A stretch of DNA of 64,000 bases from Achromobacter veterisilvae (GCF_900496975.1 NZ_UFQC01000014.1:96653-160652); one strand, 5' to 3'; shown: positions 33,127 through 44,862, counted from the stretch's first letter. Numbers and translations: made by a program. The notes: a model not told the origin generated them from the sequence alone.

Positions 33127-33243
33127 GGCGGCAAAATCGTAGCGTACGCCAAAACCGGGACGCATGGCGGCCGGATATATCCTCCCAAGCCCCTGTTCCA
33201 TAAGAAAAAACCCGCGATTCGGGGCGCTGTCACATGGGGTCTC

Positions 33244-33249
33244 TATAAT
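33244..33249 (+). promoter_or_regulatory. Likely -10 of the ppx promoter
   Basis: A perfect TATAAT lies 33 bp before the ppx start codon. No good -35 is visible; a single PhoB-like half site, CTGTCACATGG (33227-33237), overlaps the expected position. Confidence 0.45.
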
Positions 33250-33282
33250 CAGGCCACCTCACAGCCACTATTCACGAGCCGC

Positions 33283-34770
33283 ATGGATCAACTTCTGGCC
33301 GCGGTGGACCTCGGGTCCAACAGCTTCCGCCTCTCCATCGGACGCATCGTTCAGCAGGACGGTACGCCGCAGATCTACCAGATCGACCGCCTCAAGGAAA
33401 CCGTCCGGCTCGCGGCCGGCCTGGATACCGAAAAGCGGCTTGGCGACGACGCCATCGACCGGGCCATCGCCGTGCTGGAACGTTTCGGCGACCGCCTGCG
33501 CAGCTTCCACCCCAACCGCGTGCGCGCCGTCGCCACCAACACCTTCCGCGTGGCGCGCAACACCCGGGATTTCCTCCCCCGCGCCGAAGCCGCCCTGGGC
33601 TTTCCCATCGAAGTCATCGCCGGCCGCGAAGAGGCCCGCCTGATCTTCTCGGGGGTGGTCCACACCCTGCCCCCCTCTCCCAACAAGCGGCTGGTCATCG
33701 ACATCGGCGGCGGCTCCACCGAGGTCATCATCGGCAAGGGGCACGAACCCTCGCTGATGTCCTCGCTCTATATGGGCTGCGTCAGCTACAGCCGCCAGTT
33801 CTTCTCGGACGGCATCGTGGACGCGCACCAGATGAAGCAGGCCGAGCTGGCCGCCCGCCGCGAGATCGAAGTCATCGCCAAGCAGTACCGGAAGATGGGC
33901 TGGAAAGAGGCCTACGGATCCTCGGGCACCGCCAAGGCGCTGTTCGCCATCCTGACCGAAAGCCGCTTCTCGGACCGCGGCATCACGCGCGCCGGGCTGA
34001 GCAAGCTGAAAGACCGCATCGTGCGCTCGGGCCGCGTCATTCCCTCCGAACTGCCGGGCATCAAGATCGAACGCGCGGACGTGCTGCCGGGCGGGCTGGC
34101 CATCATGAGCGCCCTCTTCGACGAACTGGGCATCGAGGTCATGCACACCGGCGACGGCGCCCTGCGCCTGGGGGTGCTGTACGACCTCCTGGGCCGCGAC
34201 GACGAACACGATAAGCGGGACGAATCGGTGCGCCAGTTCATGAAGCGCTACCACGTCGACCCCAACCAGGCTCGCCGCGTGCGCCACGCCGCGCTGACCC
34301 TGTTCGACGCAATGTTCCCCGACGGCCCGGAACGCGCCGAGCTGCGCCCCGCCCTGGGCTGGGCGGCGGACCTGCACGAAGTGGGCCTGTCCATCGCCCA
34401 CAATGCGTATCACAAGCACACGGCCTACGTGCTGGAAAACGCCGACATGCCGGGCTTCTCGCGCGCCGACCAGCAACTGCTGGCGCTGCTGGCGCTCGGC
34501 CACCAGGGCAAGCTGACCAAACTGGAGCCGCTGGTGCGCTCCCGTCCCCAATGGAAGGCCATCCTCAGCCTGCGCCTGGCGGTGCTTCTGTTCCGCCGCC
34601 GCAACGAGATCGAACCGCTGCCGCTGACGGCATCGGTGCGCGACAACTCCATCGTCGTGCGCGTCAACCGCGACTGGCTGGCCCAGCACCCCTTGAGCGA
34701 CTTCACGCTGCGCGCCGAAGAAGCCGAATGGAACAAGGTGGGGTTTTCGTTCGAACTGCTGGAATTCTGA
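33283..34770 (+). CDS. ppx: Exopolyphosphatase
   Basis: Ppx/GppA-family phosphatase that removes phosphate from the ends of polyphosphate. It has 495 residues. The actin-like ATPase fold begins with VDLGSNSFRLSIGRI (phosphate 1 loop). VIAGREEARLIFSGV and LVIDIGGGSTEVIIG (phosphate 2 loop) follow, then SSGTAKAL, and the C-terminal HD-like helical domain begins around RQFMKRYHVDPNQA. It is divergent from ppk, the classical partner. Confidence 0.96.
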   Translation: MDQLLAAVDLGSNSFRLSIGRIVQQDGTPQIYQIDRLKETVRLAAGLDTEKRLGDDAIDRAIAVLERFGDRLRSFHPNRVRAVATNTFRVARNTRDFLPRAEAALGFPIEVIAGREEARLIFSGVVHTLPPSPNKRLVIDIGGGSTEVIIGKGHEPSLMSSLYMGCVSYSRQFFSDGIVDAHQMKQAELAARREIEVIAKQYRKMGWKEAYGSSGTAKALFAILTESRFSDRGITRAGLSKLKDRIVRSGRVIPSELPGIKIERADVLPGGLAIMSALFDELGIEVMHTGDGALRLGVLYDLLGRDDEHDKRDESVRQFMKRYHVDPNQARRVRHAALTLFDAMFPDGPERAELRPALGWAADLHEVGLSIAHNAYHKHTAYVLENADMPGFSRADQQLLALLALGHQGKLTKLEPLVRSRPQWKAILSLRLAVLLFRRRNEIEPLPLTASVRDNSIVVRVNRDWLAQHPLSDFTLRAEEAEWNKVGFSFELLEF

Positions 34771-34776
34771 GGGGAG

Positions 34777-34887
34777 CTAGAACGGCGACAGGTCCGTCCC
34801 GCGGTCCAGCCGCTTGAGTTCCATGCGCAGCGGCCGCGTCGCCCGCCGTATCAGCCTGATCTTCATGCGGCGGAGCAGGCGGCGCAT
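34777..34887 (-). CDS. Possible 36-residue Arg-rich protein or gene remnant
   Basis: A short frame, MRRLLRRMKIRLIRRATRPL and 16 more residues, starts 5 bp after the stop of the OlsB-like gene and ends 6 bp from the end of ppx. One third of the residues are Arg or Lys. It could be a small translationally coupled protein or the stump of a lost downstream acyltransferase gene. There is no other evidence for expression. Confidence 0.3.
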   Translation of the reverse strand: MRRLLRRMKIRLIRRATRPLRMELKRLDRGTDLSPF

Positions 34888-34892
34888 GGCGG

Positions 34893-35699
34893 TCAGCGCT
34901 GGGGGGTGGAGACGGCCGGCTGGTCCAGACCGAAATGGCGGCGGTAGCGTTCGTCCATGCGCTCCATCTTCAGCAGCACCGGGAAGTCCGCCGCATTGAA
35001 GTCCGGATCCCAGGCGGGCTCGCCACAGACCTTGGCGCCCAGTTTCAGGTAGCCCTTGATCAGCGGCGGCACGCGAGCCGGCAAGGTACTGTTGAGTTTT
35101 TCGACGGGATAGCGGTGCAGCGGCGTCACGCGGGGTTCGCCGCCCTGCGGCAAACTCTTGGAAATGGTGCGCCACACCTCGGCGGCCGTGACGCCGTCGT
35201 CGCGCAGGCTGACGCTGGCGCAGCCCAGCACGTATTCGTAGCCGCCGCGGCGCAGGTATTCAGCCAGGCCGGACCAGAGCAACATGATGACGCTGCCGCC
35301 CCGGTAGTCGGCGTGCGTGCAGGAGCGGCCGACTTCGACCAGTTCGTCCCGGATCGGGCCCAGCCCGGAAAGGTCGAACTCGGACTCCGAGTAGTACCCG
35401 CCCGCCTCCCGCGCCTTTTCCGGGGTCAGGATGCGATACGTCCCCACGACTCGGCCCGTGTCCAGCTCGCGAACCATCAGGTGTTCGCAGAACGGATCGA
35501 AACGATCGCGTTCGACGCCGTCCTGGGCATCGGGGAACACCGCGCCCATGTCCTCGGTGAAGACTTCGTAGCGCAGGCGTTGAATCTGCTCGATTTCTTC
35601 CGCCGTGCGCGCCAAGCCCACCACCAGCACCTTGGCGGCGCCGCCGGTCCAGGGTTCGCCGGCATTACGGCTCGGATTGATGCGTGCTAATTCCAGCAT
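34893..35699 (-). CDS. olsB: OlsB-like GNAT N-acyltransferase
   Basis: A 268-residue member of the ornithine N-acyltransferase (hemolysin-like) family, which makes the first intermediate of ornithine lipids from ornithine and 3-hydroxyacyl-ACP. Family features are LARTAEEIEQIQRLRYEVFT near the start, VVGTYRILTPEKAREAGGYY, VEVGRSCTHADYRGGSVIML and the YVLGCASVSL strand. The C-terminal part includes PPLIKGYLKLGAKVCGEPAWD, typical of OlsB. The O-acyltransferase partner OlsA is not beside it. Convergent with ppx. Confidence 0.82.
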   Translation of the reverse strand: MLELARINPSRNAGEPWTGGAAKVLVVGLARTAEEIEQIQRLRYEVFTEDMGAVFPDAQDGVERDRFDPFCEHLMVRELDTGRVVGTYRILTPEKAREAGGYYSESEFDLSGLGPIRDELVEVGRSCTHADYRGGSVIMLLWSGLAEYLRRGGYEYVLGCASVSLRDDGVTAAEVWRTISKSLPQGGEPRVTPLHRYPVEKLNSTLPARVPPLIKGYLKLGAKVCGEPAWDPDFNAADFPVLLKMERMDERYRRHFGLDQPAVSTPQR

Positions 35700-35852
35700 T
35701 GGGCGAAGCTCCTAGAGAGTCCAGCCAGTGTGGACGCCCTGTATGTCAAAGACTTGACCAATATGTTACGTGACTATGAAGTTTAGTTCGGGGCAGATAA
35801 GTCAACATTCCACCGAATTCGACAAAACTTTACAAACGAGTACAGGCCATTT

Positions 35853-35890
35853 ACAAACAAAGGCCACCCGTCGCGCGAGGGGTGGCCTTT
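35853..35890 (-). terminator. Terminator after glmM
   Basis: Perfect 11-bp stem AAAGGCCACCC/GGGTGGCCTTT with a 10-nt loop; on the minus strand it is followed by GTTTGTAAA. It lies 24 bp after glmM. Confidence 0.85.
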
Positions 35891-35914
35891 GCCAGGAATC
35901 GGACAGCCGGGCAT

Positions 35915-37255
35915 CTACCCCATGCTGGCCGCAAGCTTCTCCGCGCACGACACGGCCAGCGCCTCGTCCTCGGCTTCCACCATCAGGCGCAGCTTCGGTT
36001 CGGTGCCGGAAGCCCGGATGAGAATGCGGCCGCGGCCGTCCAGCTCCGTTTCGACGGCCTTGCGCGCCGCCGTCAGGCCGGCGTGCGTCTTCCAGTCCTG
36101 GCCCGGCGTCAGCGGAACGTTGATCATCTTCTGGGGATACATGCGCAGGTCGCTCACCCATGCCGACAGCCCCACCGAGTTGCGGCGCAGGGCGGTCAGC
36201 ACCTGCAGCGCGGCCACGATGCCGTCGCCGGTCGAGTGGCAGTCCAGGCACAGCAGGTGGCCGGAGCTTTCGCCGCCATACAGCCAGCCGCGCGCCTGCA
36301 TCTGTTCCAGCACGTAGCGGTCGCCCACGTCGGCGCGCTCGAATCCCACGCCCAGGCGCTTCATTTCGCGCTCGAACCCGAAATTGGTCATCAGCGTGCC
36401 CACCACGCCGTCCACCTTGCCGCGCTGCATGCGTTCGCGGACGATGGCGTACATGAGTTCGTCGCCGTTGTAGATGCGGCCGTCGCCGTCCACCATCTGC
36501 AGGCGGTCCGCGTCGCCGTCGAGCGCGATGCCCAACTGGGCGCCGCGCGCGCTCACTTCCTTGGCCAGCAGTTCGGGGTGCAGCGCGCCCACGCCCTTGT
36601 TGATGTTGAAGCCGTCGGGGTGCACCCCGATGGCGTGCACTTCGGCCCCCAATTCGCGGAAGACGTGGGGCGCGATGTTGTAGGCGGCGCCGTGGGCGGC
36701 GTCCACCACGATCGTCATCCCGTTCAGGTCCAGGTCGTTGGGGAAGGTGCTCTTGCAGAATTCGATATAGCGGCCCTGCGCGTCGGCCATGCGGCGGGCG
36801 CGGCCCAGGGCTTCCGAGCCCACGCAGCCCAGCGGCTCGTCCAGCGCGGCCTCGATGGCGGCCTCGATCTCGTCGGGCAATTTCATGCCCTGCGCCGAGA
36901 AGAACTTGATGCCGTTGTCATGGTACGGGTTGTGCGAAGCGCTGATGACGATGCCCGCCACGAGGCGCAGGGCGCGCGTCAGGTAAGCAACCGCGGGGGT
37001 CGGGATCGGGCCGGCCAGCAGCACGTCGATGCCCGCGGCCGACAGGCCGGCCTCCAGGGCGGATTCCAGCATATAGCCCGAAATCCGCGTGTCCTTGCCG
37101 ATCACGACCTGCGGGCGGCCGCCGCGCACGGCGTGCTCGCGCGCCAGCACGCGGCCGGCCGCGTAGCCCAGGCGCAGGGCGAACTCGGCATTGATCACCG
37201 GACCGCCAACCTCGCCGCGCACGCCGTCGGTGCCGAAATACTTGCGTCGAATCAT
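35915..37255 (-). CDS. glmM: Phosphoglucosamine mutase
   Basis: Converts glucosamine-6-phosphate to glucosamine-1-phosphate for peptidoglycan and LPS. From ATG 37255 it has 446 residues, as in E. coli. [17 protein letters not shown] opens the protein, [18 protein letters not shown] holds the phosphorylated serine, [16 protein letters not shown] binds metal, and [17 protein letters not shown] binds sugar phosphate. The start overlaps the folP stop (ATGA), as expected for this conserved pair. Confidence 0.98.
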   Translation of the reverse strand: MIRRKYFGTDGVRGEVGGPVINAEFALRLGYAAGRVLAREHAVRGGRPQVVIGKDTRISGYMLESALEAGLSAAGIDVLLAGPIPTPAVAYLTRALRLVAGIVISASHNPYHDNGIKFFSAQGMKLPDEIEAAIEAALDEPLGCVGSEALGRARRMADAQGRYIEFCKSTFPNDLDLNGMTIVVDAAHGAAYNIAPHVFRELGAEVHAIGVHPDGFNINKGVGALHPELLAKEVSARGAQLGIALDGDADRLQMVDGDGRIYNGDELMYAIVRERMQRGKVDGVVGTLMTNFGFEREMKRLGVGFERADVGDRYVLEQMQARGWLYGGESSGHLLCLDCHSTGDGIVAALQVLTALRRNSVGLSAWVSDLRMYPQKMINVPLTPGQDWKTHAGLTAARKAVETELDGRGRILIRASGTEPKLRLMVEAEDEALAVSCAEKLAASMG

Positions 37256-38097
37256 GAAGTGATTGCTCCTTGTTCTGCCGCGTGCCATACCTTGAGCGCG
37301 TCGACCGTGGCCGCGACATCGTGCACACGCACGATGGAGGCACCACGCGCCACGCAGGCAAGCGCCGCAGCGATGCTGCCGGGCAACCTGTCGCCGACCG
37401 GCCGGCCGGTGGCCTGGCCGATCATGGTTTTGCGCGACAGGCCGATCAGCAATGGATAGCCGATGCTGCGCAGGCCGGACAGCCGGCGCAGCAATTGGAA
37501 GTTCTGGTCGCCGGTCTTGCCGAATCCGAAGCCCGGATCCAGCACGATGCGGCGAGGATCGACCCAGGCCGCGCGCAGCTTGTGCGCGCGAGCCCCCAGG
37601 AAAAGCCCGATTTCGCCGATCAGGTCGGTGTATTCGGGTGGAGCCGCCTGCATGGTGCGCGGCTCGCCCTTCATGTGCATCACGCACAGCCCGCAGCGCG
37701 ATTGCGCCACGGCCTCGACGGCGCCGGGCTGGCGAAAGCCGTAGATGTCGTTGATCATGTCCGCGCCGGCATCCAGCGCGGCACGCATGACCTCGGGCTT
37801 GAAGGTGTCGATGGACAGCGGCACGCCGCAATCGCGCAAGGCCTCGATCACCGGCAGCAGCCGCGCCAGTTCGTCCGCCACGGACACCGGATCGGCGCCG
37901 GGCCGCGTGGACTCGCCGCCCAGGTCCAGGATCTGGGCGCCCTCTTCGATCAGGCGGCGCGCGTGCGCCACCGCGGAATCCGTATCGTCGTGCTCGCCGC
38001 CATCGGAAAACGAATCCGGCGTGACATTGACGATACCCATGACAAGCGGGCGCTCGAGATCGAACTCGAAGCGCCCGCAAAGAAAGTTATTTGCCAT
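37252..38097 (-). CDS. folP: Dihydropteroate synthase
   Basis: Joins p-aminobenzoate to the pterin precursor in folate synthesis; target of sulfonamides. It has 281 residues. [15 protein letters not shown] is the pterin-binding signature, [19 protein letters not shown] the second family signature, and [20 protein letters not shown] and [17 protein letters not shown] complete the barrel. It lies between ftsH and glmM on the same strand, a conserved proteobacterial order. Confidence 0.98.
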   Translation of the reverse strand: MANNFLCGRFEFDLERPLVMGIVNVTPDSFSDGGEHDDTDSAVAHARRLIEEGAQILDLGGESTRPGADPVSVADELARLLPVIEALRDCGVPLSIDTFKPEVMRAALDAGADMINDIYGFRQPGAVEAVAQSRCGLCVMHMKGEPRTMQAAPPEYTDLIGEIGLFLGARAHKLRAAWVDPRRIVLDPGFGFGKTGDQNFQLLRRLSGLRSIGYPLLIGLSRKTMIGQATGRPVGDRLPGSIAAALACVARGASIVRVHDVAATVDALKVWHAAEQGAITS

Positions 38098-38115
38098 AAC
38101 TCAGGATAAGCAGCC

Positions 38116-40002
<1,887 letters not shown>

Positions 40003-40221
40003 GGTCGATCTCCTGCTTTCGATTCCGACCGGCAACCGCGCACCCGCATATGGCACAGTCACAAGTATGTCAATAGCCCATTCTACCCTGTCAGGCCAGA
40101 TTGCGTCCTGGGATCCCTGGGCACGTTTAAGTTTCGTCTGATACGTAAGTTTTCTGGTCGTTGTCTCGGCAGGCGATAGGTTCTTCTTGGCCCTGGGGCG
40201 GCATGCCCCGGCGGGCCCGGG

Positions 40222-40854
40222 CTACTTCAGATCGCGCGCAACCAAAAAGGTTTCGGAGGATTTGTCCCGAGACGCCTTCGGCTTGCGTTCGACCACCCGC
40301 TTGAAGCGCTGCTTGTAGGACTGCACGATCTGCGAAAAGCCGCTGCCGTGGAAGGCCTTGACGATCAGCGCCCCGTTGGGCTTCAAATGGGCGCAGGCGA
40401 ATTCCATCGCCAGTTCGCACACATGCTGGATGCGCGCCGAATCGGCGCTACCCACGCCTGACAAGTTGGGGGCCATGTCCGAAATAACAAGGTCCACCGC
40501 GCGGGATCCGACCATGTCTTCCAATTGTTTCAAAACTTCATCTTCGCGGAAGTCGCCCTGGATGAATTCGACGCCCGCCACCGGCTCCATGGGCAGCAGG
40601 TCCAGCGCGATGATGCGGCCGTCCACGACGCCGCCCGGACCCGACAGGCGCTCGCGCGCCACCTGGGACCAACTGCCGGGCGCCGAGCCCAGGTCCACGA
40701 CCAGGTCGCCCCGGCGCATCAGCTTCTCGGCTTCCAGGATCTCGATCAGCTTGAAGGCGGCGCGGGCCCGGTAGCCCTTCTGTTGCGCCAGCTTCACATA
40801 GGGATCATTGATGTGCTGGTGAATCCAGTCTTTGGAGAATTTATTCTTGGCCAT
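40222..40854 (-). CDS. rlmE: 23S rRNA 2'-O-ribose methyltransferase
   Basis: FtsJ/RrmJ enzyme that methylates U2552 of 23S rRNA. It has 210 residues. [19 protein letters not shown] opens it, [14 protein letters not shown] carries the first catalytic Lys, [15 protein letters not shown] is the SAM-binding loop, [13 protein letters not shown] carries the catalytic Asp, and [13 protein letters not shown] carries the second Lys. It is upstream of ftsH and divergent from the yhbY gene, as in other proteobacteria. Confidence 0.97.
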   Translation of the reverse strand: MAKNKFSKDWIHQHINDPYVKLAQQKGYRARAAFKLIEILEAEKLMRRGDLVVDLGSAPGSWSQVARERLSGPGGVVDGRIIALDLLPMEPVAGVEFIQGDFREDEVLKQLEDMVGSRAVDLVISDMAPNLSGVGSADSARIQHVCELAMEFACAHLKPNGALIVKAFHGSGFSQIVQSYKQRFKRVVERKPKASRDKSSETFLVARDLK

Positions 40855-40872
40855 TACCGTACAATTCCACGC

Positions 40873-41472
40873 ATGCCTATATTAGAACTTACCTCTCGTG
40901 AGCGCAGCGACCTTCGGTCCGCCGCTCACCCTCTGCGCCCCGTCGTCCTGATCGGCGACAATGGCCTGACCGACGCCGTGCTCAAGGAAATCGACCTCGC
41001 GCTGACGTCCCACGGCCTTATCAAGGTGCGCGCCGGCGGCGGCGACCGCGAAGCCCGCGAGGCCATGTTGTCGGCCATCTGCGACTCGCTGTCCTGCGCG
41101 CCGGTACACCACCTGGGCAAGATCCTGATCCTGTTCCGCCCGCTGGCCGGCAACGTCAAGCCCGCCTCGCTGGCCGCCCAGGACCCCGAACGCCCGGCCA
41201 AGCGCCGCGCCTCCGAGCCCCATACGCCCAAGAAGCTGGCCGCCGAAGGCAAGACCCTCGCCAAGCGCCCGCGCCGCAGCGAAACCGAAGAGCCCAAGCC
41301 CAAGACGCGCTTCGTGCCCGCGGACCAGCTCAACAAGAACGGCAAGCCCATGCGCCCCAGCACCAAGAAAGCTTCCGGTAGCGACCACGGCATCCCTCGC
41401 CGCGCCGGCAGCGCGCTCAGCCTGCGGGCCGGAGCCCGCAGCGGCACCAGCCGCCGGTCTGCAAAAAAATAG
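40873..41472 (+). CDS. yhbY: CRS1-YhbY RNA-binding protein with long basic tail
   Basis: Ribosome-assembly-associated RNA-binding protein. ATG 40873 starts [20 protein letters not shown], and the YhbY domain covers about residues 7-100 with [20 protein letters not shown] and the GxxG-like loop in [13 protein letters not shown]. The remaining 100 residues are Lys/Arg/Pro/Ser-rich and disordered (total 199, against about 97 in E. coli). Such extended tails are seen in Bordetella and relatives. Divergent from rlmE by 18 bp. Confidence 0.92.
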   Translation: MPILELTSRERSDLRSAAHPLRPVVLIGDNGLTDAVLKEIDLALTSHGLIKVRAGGGDREAREAMLSAICDSLSCAPVHHLGKILILFRPLAGNVKPASLAAQDPERPAKRRASEPHTPKKLAAEGKTLAKRPRRSETEEPKPKTRFVPADQLNKNGKPMRPSTKKASGSDHGIPRRAGSALSLRAGARSGTSRRSAKK

Positions 41473-41482
41473 CCGCAGGCAC

Positions 41483-41506
41483 AAAAACGGGCGCTTTACG
41501 CGCCCG
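41483..41506 (-). terminator. Terminator between greA and yhbY
   Basis: Perfect 7-bp stem CGGGCGC/GCGCCCG with a 5-nt loop, followed on the minus strand by TTTTTG. It probably ends the greA transcript; without a T run on the plus strand it is less suited to yhbY. Confidence 0.75.
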
Positions 41507-41600
41507 GCCCACCATAGCTGTCCGCATTAAACCGCGGAATCCATGCGAATGCACGGCTCGGACTAGGGTGTTTTGACAGTTTCCAGCTAATACTTCGGCG

Positions 41601-42077
41601 TCAGATGTAACGCACGCCCAAAACTTCATACTCGCGAACGCCAGCCGGGGCCTTGACCTCGACGACGTCGCCTTCGCTCTTGCCGATCAACGCGCGGGCC
41701 ACCGGGCTCGACACGGAAATCAGATTCGACTTGATGTCGGCTTCAACGTCGCCGACGATCTGGTACGTCACGCGATCGCCCGAATCCAGGTCCTCGATCT
41801 CGACGGTTGCGCCAAACACGGCGCGGCCTTCGGCCTCGAGGGCGGAGGGGTCGATCAGGTGGGCATTGGAAAGCGTGCCTTCAAGCTCAGCAATCCGGCC
41901 CTCGATGAAGCCTTGGCGCTCGCGAGCAGCATCGTACTCGGCGTTTTCCGACAGATCGCCCTGCGCGCGCGCCTCGGCGATGGCGTTAATCACGGCGGGA
42001 CGTTCCACGGTTTTCAGCCGCTGGAGCTCTTCTTGCAAGCGCTCGGCCCCGCGCACGGTCAAAGGAATGGCAGACAT
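41601..42077 (-). CDS. greA: Transcript cleavage factor GreA
   Basis: Rescues backtracked RNA polymerase by stimulating transcript cleavage. It has 158 residues, the standard length. The coiled coil contains the tip acidic pair in [17 protein letters not shown], and the C-terminal FKBP-like domain includes [20 protein letters not shown] and [18 protein letters not shown]. Start ATG 42077. In many relatives greA directly follows carB; here about 10 kb of other genes lie between. Confidence 0.98.
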   Translation of the reverse strand: MSAIPLTVRGAERLQEELQRLKTVERPAVINAIAEARAQGDLSENAEYDAARERQGFIEGRIAELEGTLSNAHLIDPSALEAEGRAVFGATVEIEDLDSGDRVTYQIVGDVEADIKSNLISVSSPVARALIGKSEGDVVEVKAPAGVREYEVLGVRYI

Positions 42078-42087
42078 GTCGTTTCCC

Positions 42088-42121
42088 AAACAAAAGTAGA
42101 AAACGCCCCCGACGGAGCGTT
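42088..42121 (-). promoter_or_regulatory. Terminator-like hairpin in the greA leader
   Basis: Reading toward greA, AACGCTCC and GGGGCGTT form a stem with a small loop, followed by the T-rich stretch TTTCTACTTTTG, only 11 bp before the greA start. It could attenuate greA transcription or end a short leader RNA. Confidence 0.45.
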
Positions 42122-42192
42122 CTCGGTGAAGGTCGCTAGGCTCGCGCGCGCATGCCGCCGGATACTTCAATAATGACGGTGCGGCGCGGACG

Positions 42193-42228
42193 ACCAAAAC
42201 AAAACCCCGGCTCGGGTCGGAACCGGGG
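42193..42228 (-). terminator. Rho-independent terminator upstream of greA
   Basis: CCCCGG(TTCCGACCCGAG)CCGGGG on the minus strand is followed by TTTTGTTTT. It closes whatever is transcribed from upstream toward greA. The remaining 42229-42543 is AT-richer DNA in which I see no gene. Confidence 0.75.
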
Positions 42229-42543
42229 CAATCAAGGTCATATTGTGGGCAAAGTCCACGGGAATTGCAAGCCGCCGGAGAAAACGTCGTTTTCGGCGGT
42301 TTTCGCCGCTGTAACCCACTAAAACCAGCCATTTTCGCCAACTGTCCTTGCTTTCGCGCAAGATGCGGCGGCAATCGCGCAGGCCGCGAGTTTTCCGCCC
42401 GCAGTTTGTTGCGCAAAAACTACTCGGGAATAACCTTTATTTCGGCGAGTGCCGGAAACGAGGCGAAAACGGCTGGAGAAAATCGCCGGCACCAGTATAA
42501 AAACAAATTGTTGAATTAATAACAAATTAATACATTCATTTTT

Positions 42544-42870
42544 CGCATTGCGGCGGGCGATCTGCCCGGCCGCGTGGAAAGCCGTTCGGACAACGAGATC
42601 GGCACCCTCTTAGCCGCGCTCAAGCGCATGCAGGAAGGGCTGACCCGCACCGTGACTTCCGTGCGCCGCGGCGTGGAGGAAATCAACGTCGGCGCGGCGG
42701 AGATCGCGGCCGGCTACGCCAACCTGCCGGTCTGCACCGAAGAGCAGGCCGCGGCCCTTGAAGAAACCGCGTCCACCATGGAAGAACTGGCGGTCACCGT
42801 CAAACAGAACGCGGAAAACGCCGCCCAGGCCAACCAGTTGGCCGCGGTCACGCTGGCGCTGGGGGCGGGT
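42544..42870 (+). pseudogene. Remnant of a methyl-accepting chemotaxis protein
   Basis: One frame reads RIAAGDLPGRVESRSDNEIG, then LLAALKRMQEGLTRTVTSVR, EEINVGAAEIAAG and EEQAAALEETASTMEELAVT. This is the HAMP end plus the start of the signalling coiled coil of a chemoreceptor. No N-terminal membrane or sensor part precedes it, and the frame runs without the rest of the signalling domain straight into the 3' end of the permease gene on the other strand. It also carries substitutions in normally conserved places. It is an internal fragment, not a working gene. Confidence 0.85.
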
Positions 42871-42873
42871 GGC

Positions 42874-44184
42874 TTACTTCCTGCGGCGCAGCAAGGCGTA
42901 CAGGATGATGGCGCCGAAGGTGGCGGTGCCGATGCCGCCCAGCGTGAAGGTGCCCAGCCTGACGGTAAAGTCGCCCGCCCCCAGCACCAGCGTGACCGCG
43001 GCCACGATAAGGTTGCGGTTGTCGCTGAAATCCACCTGGTTGACCACCCAGATGCGGGCGCCGGCGATGGCGATCAGGCCGAACACCACGACCGACATGC
43101 CGCCCAGCACGGGCCCGGGTATCGTCTGGATCAAGGCGCCGAACTTGGGCGAGAAGCCCAGGACGATGGCGATCACGGCGGCCACCACGAACACCAGCGT
43201 GGAGTAGATGCGCGTGACGGCCATCACGCCGATGTTCTCGGCGTAGGTGGTGACGCCGGTGCCGCCCACGGCGCCGGACAGCATGGTGGCGACGCCGTCT
43301 CCCACGAAGGCGCGGCCCAGGTAGCGGTCCAGGTCCTGGCCGGTCATGGCGCTGACCGCCTTCACGTGGCCCAGGTTCTCGGCCACCAGGATGATCGCGA
43401 CGGGCACGATCAGACCCATGGCCTCGGCCTTGAACACCGGCGCGGCGAACTGCGGCAGGCCGAACCAGGCCGCCGCGGACACGGCGGCGAAGTCGATCGG
43501 CTTGCCCAGGCCCAGGCCGTTGGCGAAGATGCCGTACACCACGCAGGCCAGGATCATGCCCACCAGGATCAGCAGGCGCTGCACCATGCCCTTGGTGAAT
43601 ACCGCGATGCCGCCCACGCAGAGGATCGTGACGATCGCCATCGCGCTATCGAAGCCCGATGCCCCCATGGCGCCCTTGGCGGCGATGGGCGCCAGGTTCA
43701 GGCCGATCACGGCGACCACCGCGCCCGTGACCACCGGGGGCATGAGCGTGTCGATCCAGTTCGCGCCGCCGCCGGCCCGCGCGTTGGCGAACCAGACGGC
43801 CACGCCGATCAACGTATAGGCCAGGCCGCAGGCGATGATGGCGCCCAGCGCCACGCCGATATTGGCGTTCGCGCCCCCGCCGGCATAGCCGGTCACCGCG
43901 ATCACCCCGCCGATGAAGGCGAAGCTGGACCCCAGGTAGCTGGGGACCCGCCCCCCGACGAACAGGAAGAAGATCAGCGTGCCGATGCCCGACATCAGGA
44001 TGGCGACGTTGGGATCGAAGCCCATGAGCAGCGGCGCCAGCACGGTGGACCCGAACATGGCCACGACGTGCTGGGCGCCCATGGCCACGTTCTTGGGCCA
44101 GGACAGCCTTTCATCGGGCGCGATGATGACGCCGGGCTCGGCGTCGTCAGCCAGGCGCCAGCGCGGAAAATAGGAATTGGACAT
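42874..44184 (-). CDS. NCS2-family uracil/purine permease (UraA/RutG-like)
   Basis: Proton-coupled nucleobase transporter with about 14 membrane segments and 436 residues from ATG 44184 (GGGGAAT upstream). The family landmarks are LSWPKNVAMGAQHVVAMFGS near the N-terminus, GRVPSYLGSSFAFIGGV, ILVAENLGHVKAVSAMTGQD with the substrate-binding Glu, and GGTGVTTYAENIGVMAVTR. The pattern is nearest to uracil permeases; the actual base is not certain. Its 3' end abuts the chemoreceptor remnant. Confidence 0.92.
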   Translation of the reverse strand: MSNSYFPRWRLADDAEPGVIIAPDERLSWPKNVAMGAQHVVAMFGSTVLAPLLMGFDPNVAILMSGIGTLIFFLFVGGRVPSYLGSSFAFIGGVIAVTGYAGGGANANIGVALGAIIACGLAYTLIGVAVWFANARAGGGANWIDTLMPPVVTGAVVAVIGLNLAPIAAKGAMGASGFDSAMAIVTILCVGGIAVFTKGMVQRLLILVGMILACVVYGIFANGLGLGKPIDFAAVSAAAWFGLPQFAAPVFKAEAMGLIVPVAIILVAENLGHVKAVSAMTGQDLDRYLGRAFVGDGVATMLSGAVGGTGVTTYAENIGVMAVTRIYSTLVFVVAAVIAIVLGFSPKFGALIQTIPGPVLGGMSVVVFGLIAIAGARIWVVNQVDFSDNRNLIVAAVTLVLGAGDFTVRLGTFTLGGIGTATFGAIILYALLRRRK

Positions 44185-44336
44185 GGATTCCCCGGGGAGT
44201 AATTCGAATGGAGGATTCAGACTGCGAGCGGGCGCCAGTGTAAAGGGGGCCGCGAAGGGCCGGCAATATTTAAGTTCTCCGCCGGAATGCCGTATTGGTA
44301 GAAACCCCGAAATTCCTACAGGAAACAGGAGCAACC

Positions 44337-44756
44337 ATGGCGATCGATTCTCTCAGCGGCACCTCCCGGATCAGCAACCTGGCCGACCTGTGGGCCGAGA
44401 AGATCCAGGCCAACAAAGAGGCCAAAAGCTCGCAGTCCTCGCAAGCGTCGGTGACCTCCCAGGACGGCGGGCTGCGGGTCAACAATCCCGGCGGCATGAA
44501 GATCGGCGGCACGCAGGCGGCCGAAGAAACCGACAACGACGATGAATTCACCCGCCAGATCAAGGAATTGCAGAAGCAGTTGAAGCGGGTCATGGACCAG
44601 ATCGCCAAGGTCAGGGCCAGCGGCATGTCCGCCGAAATGAAGGCCCAGCAGTTGCAGGCGCTCAATGCCCAGGCGGCGCAGATCCAGGGGCAGATCGCGC
44701 AGGTAATGGCGCAGCAGGCCCGGGCGCAGCAGGGCGGCGTGTCCACCACGGCGTAG
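44337..44756 (+). CDS. FlxA-like coiled-coil protein
   Basis: A 139-residue protein from ATG 44337 with AGGAAACAGGAG upstream. The first 60 residues are Ser/Gly/Asn-rich, and residues about 70-130 form a strongly amphipathic coiled coil (FTRQIKELQKQLKRVMDQIA and LQALNAQAAQIQGQIAQVMA). This matches the FlxA-like family, first noted as a sigma-28-dependent gene in E. coli. Function is unknown; it stands alone on the plus strand. Confidence 0.75.
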   Translation: MAIDSLSGTSRISNLADLWAEKIQANKEAKSSQSSQASVTSQDGGLRVNNPGGMKIGGTQAAEETDNDDEFTRQIKELQKQLKRVMDQIAKVRASGMSAEMKAQQLQALNAQAAQIQGQIAQVMAQQARAQQGGVSTTA

Positions 44757-44862
44757 CGCGCGGGGCCGGCCCCGCTGATGGGCCGCATCAAAATTTCTGA
44801 TTGGACGCATCGCGGACCAGACATTACTGTCTCCGGACAAATCTAAAACCACGGAGACAACC

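Noticed and set aside
35915..38080. A glmM-folP fusion protein
   Set aside because: The long frame only joins glmM to an out-of-frame reading of folP; the normal genes overlap by ATGA with separate starts.
42574..44202. 542-codon plus-strand frame over the chemoreceptor fragment and permease
   Set aside because: Only its first hundred codons are chemoreceptor-like; the rest is antisense of the permease and rich in His/Asp/Gly as expected of a shadow frame.
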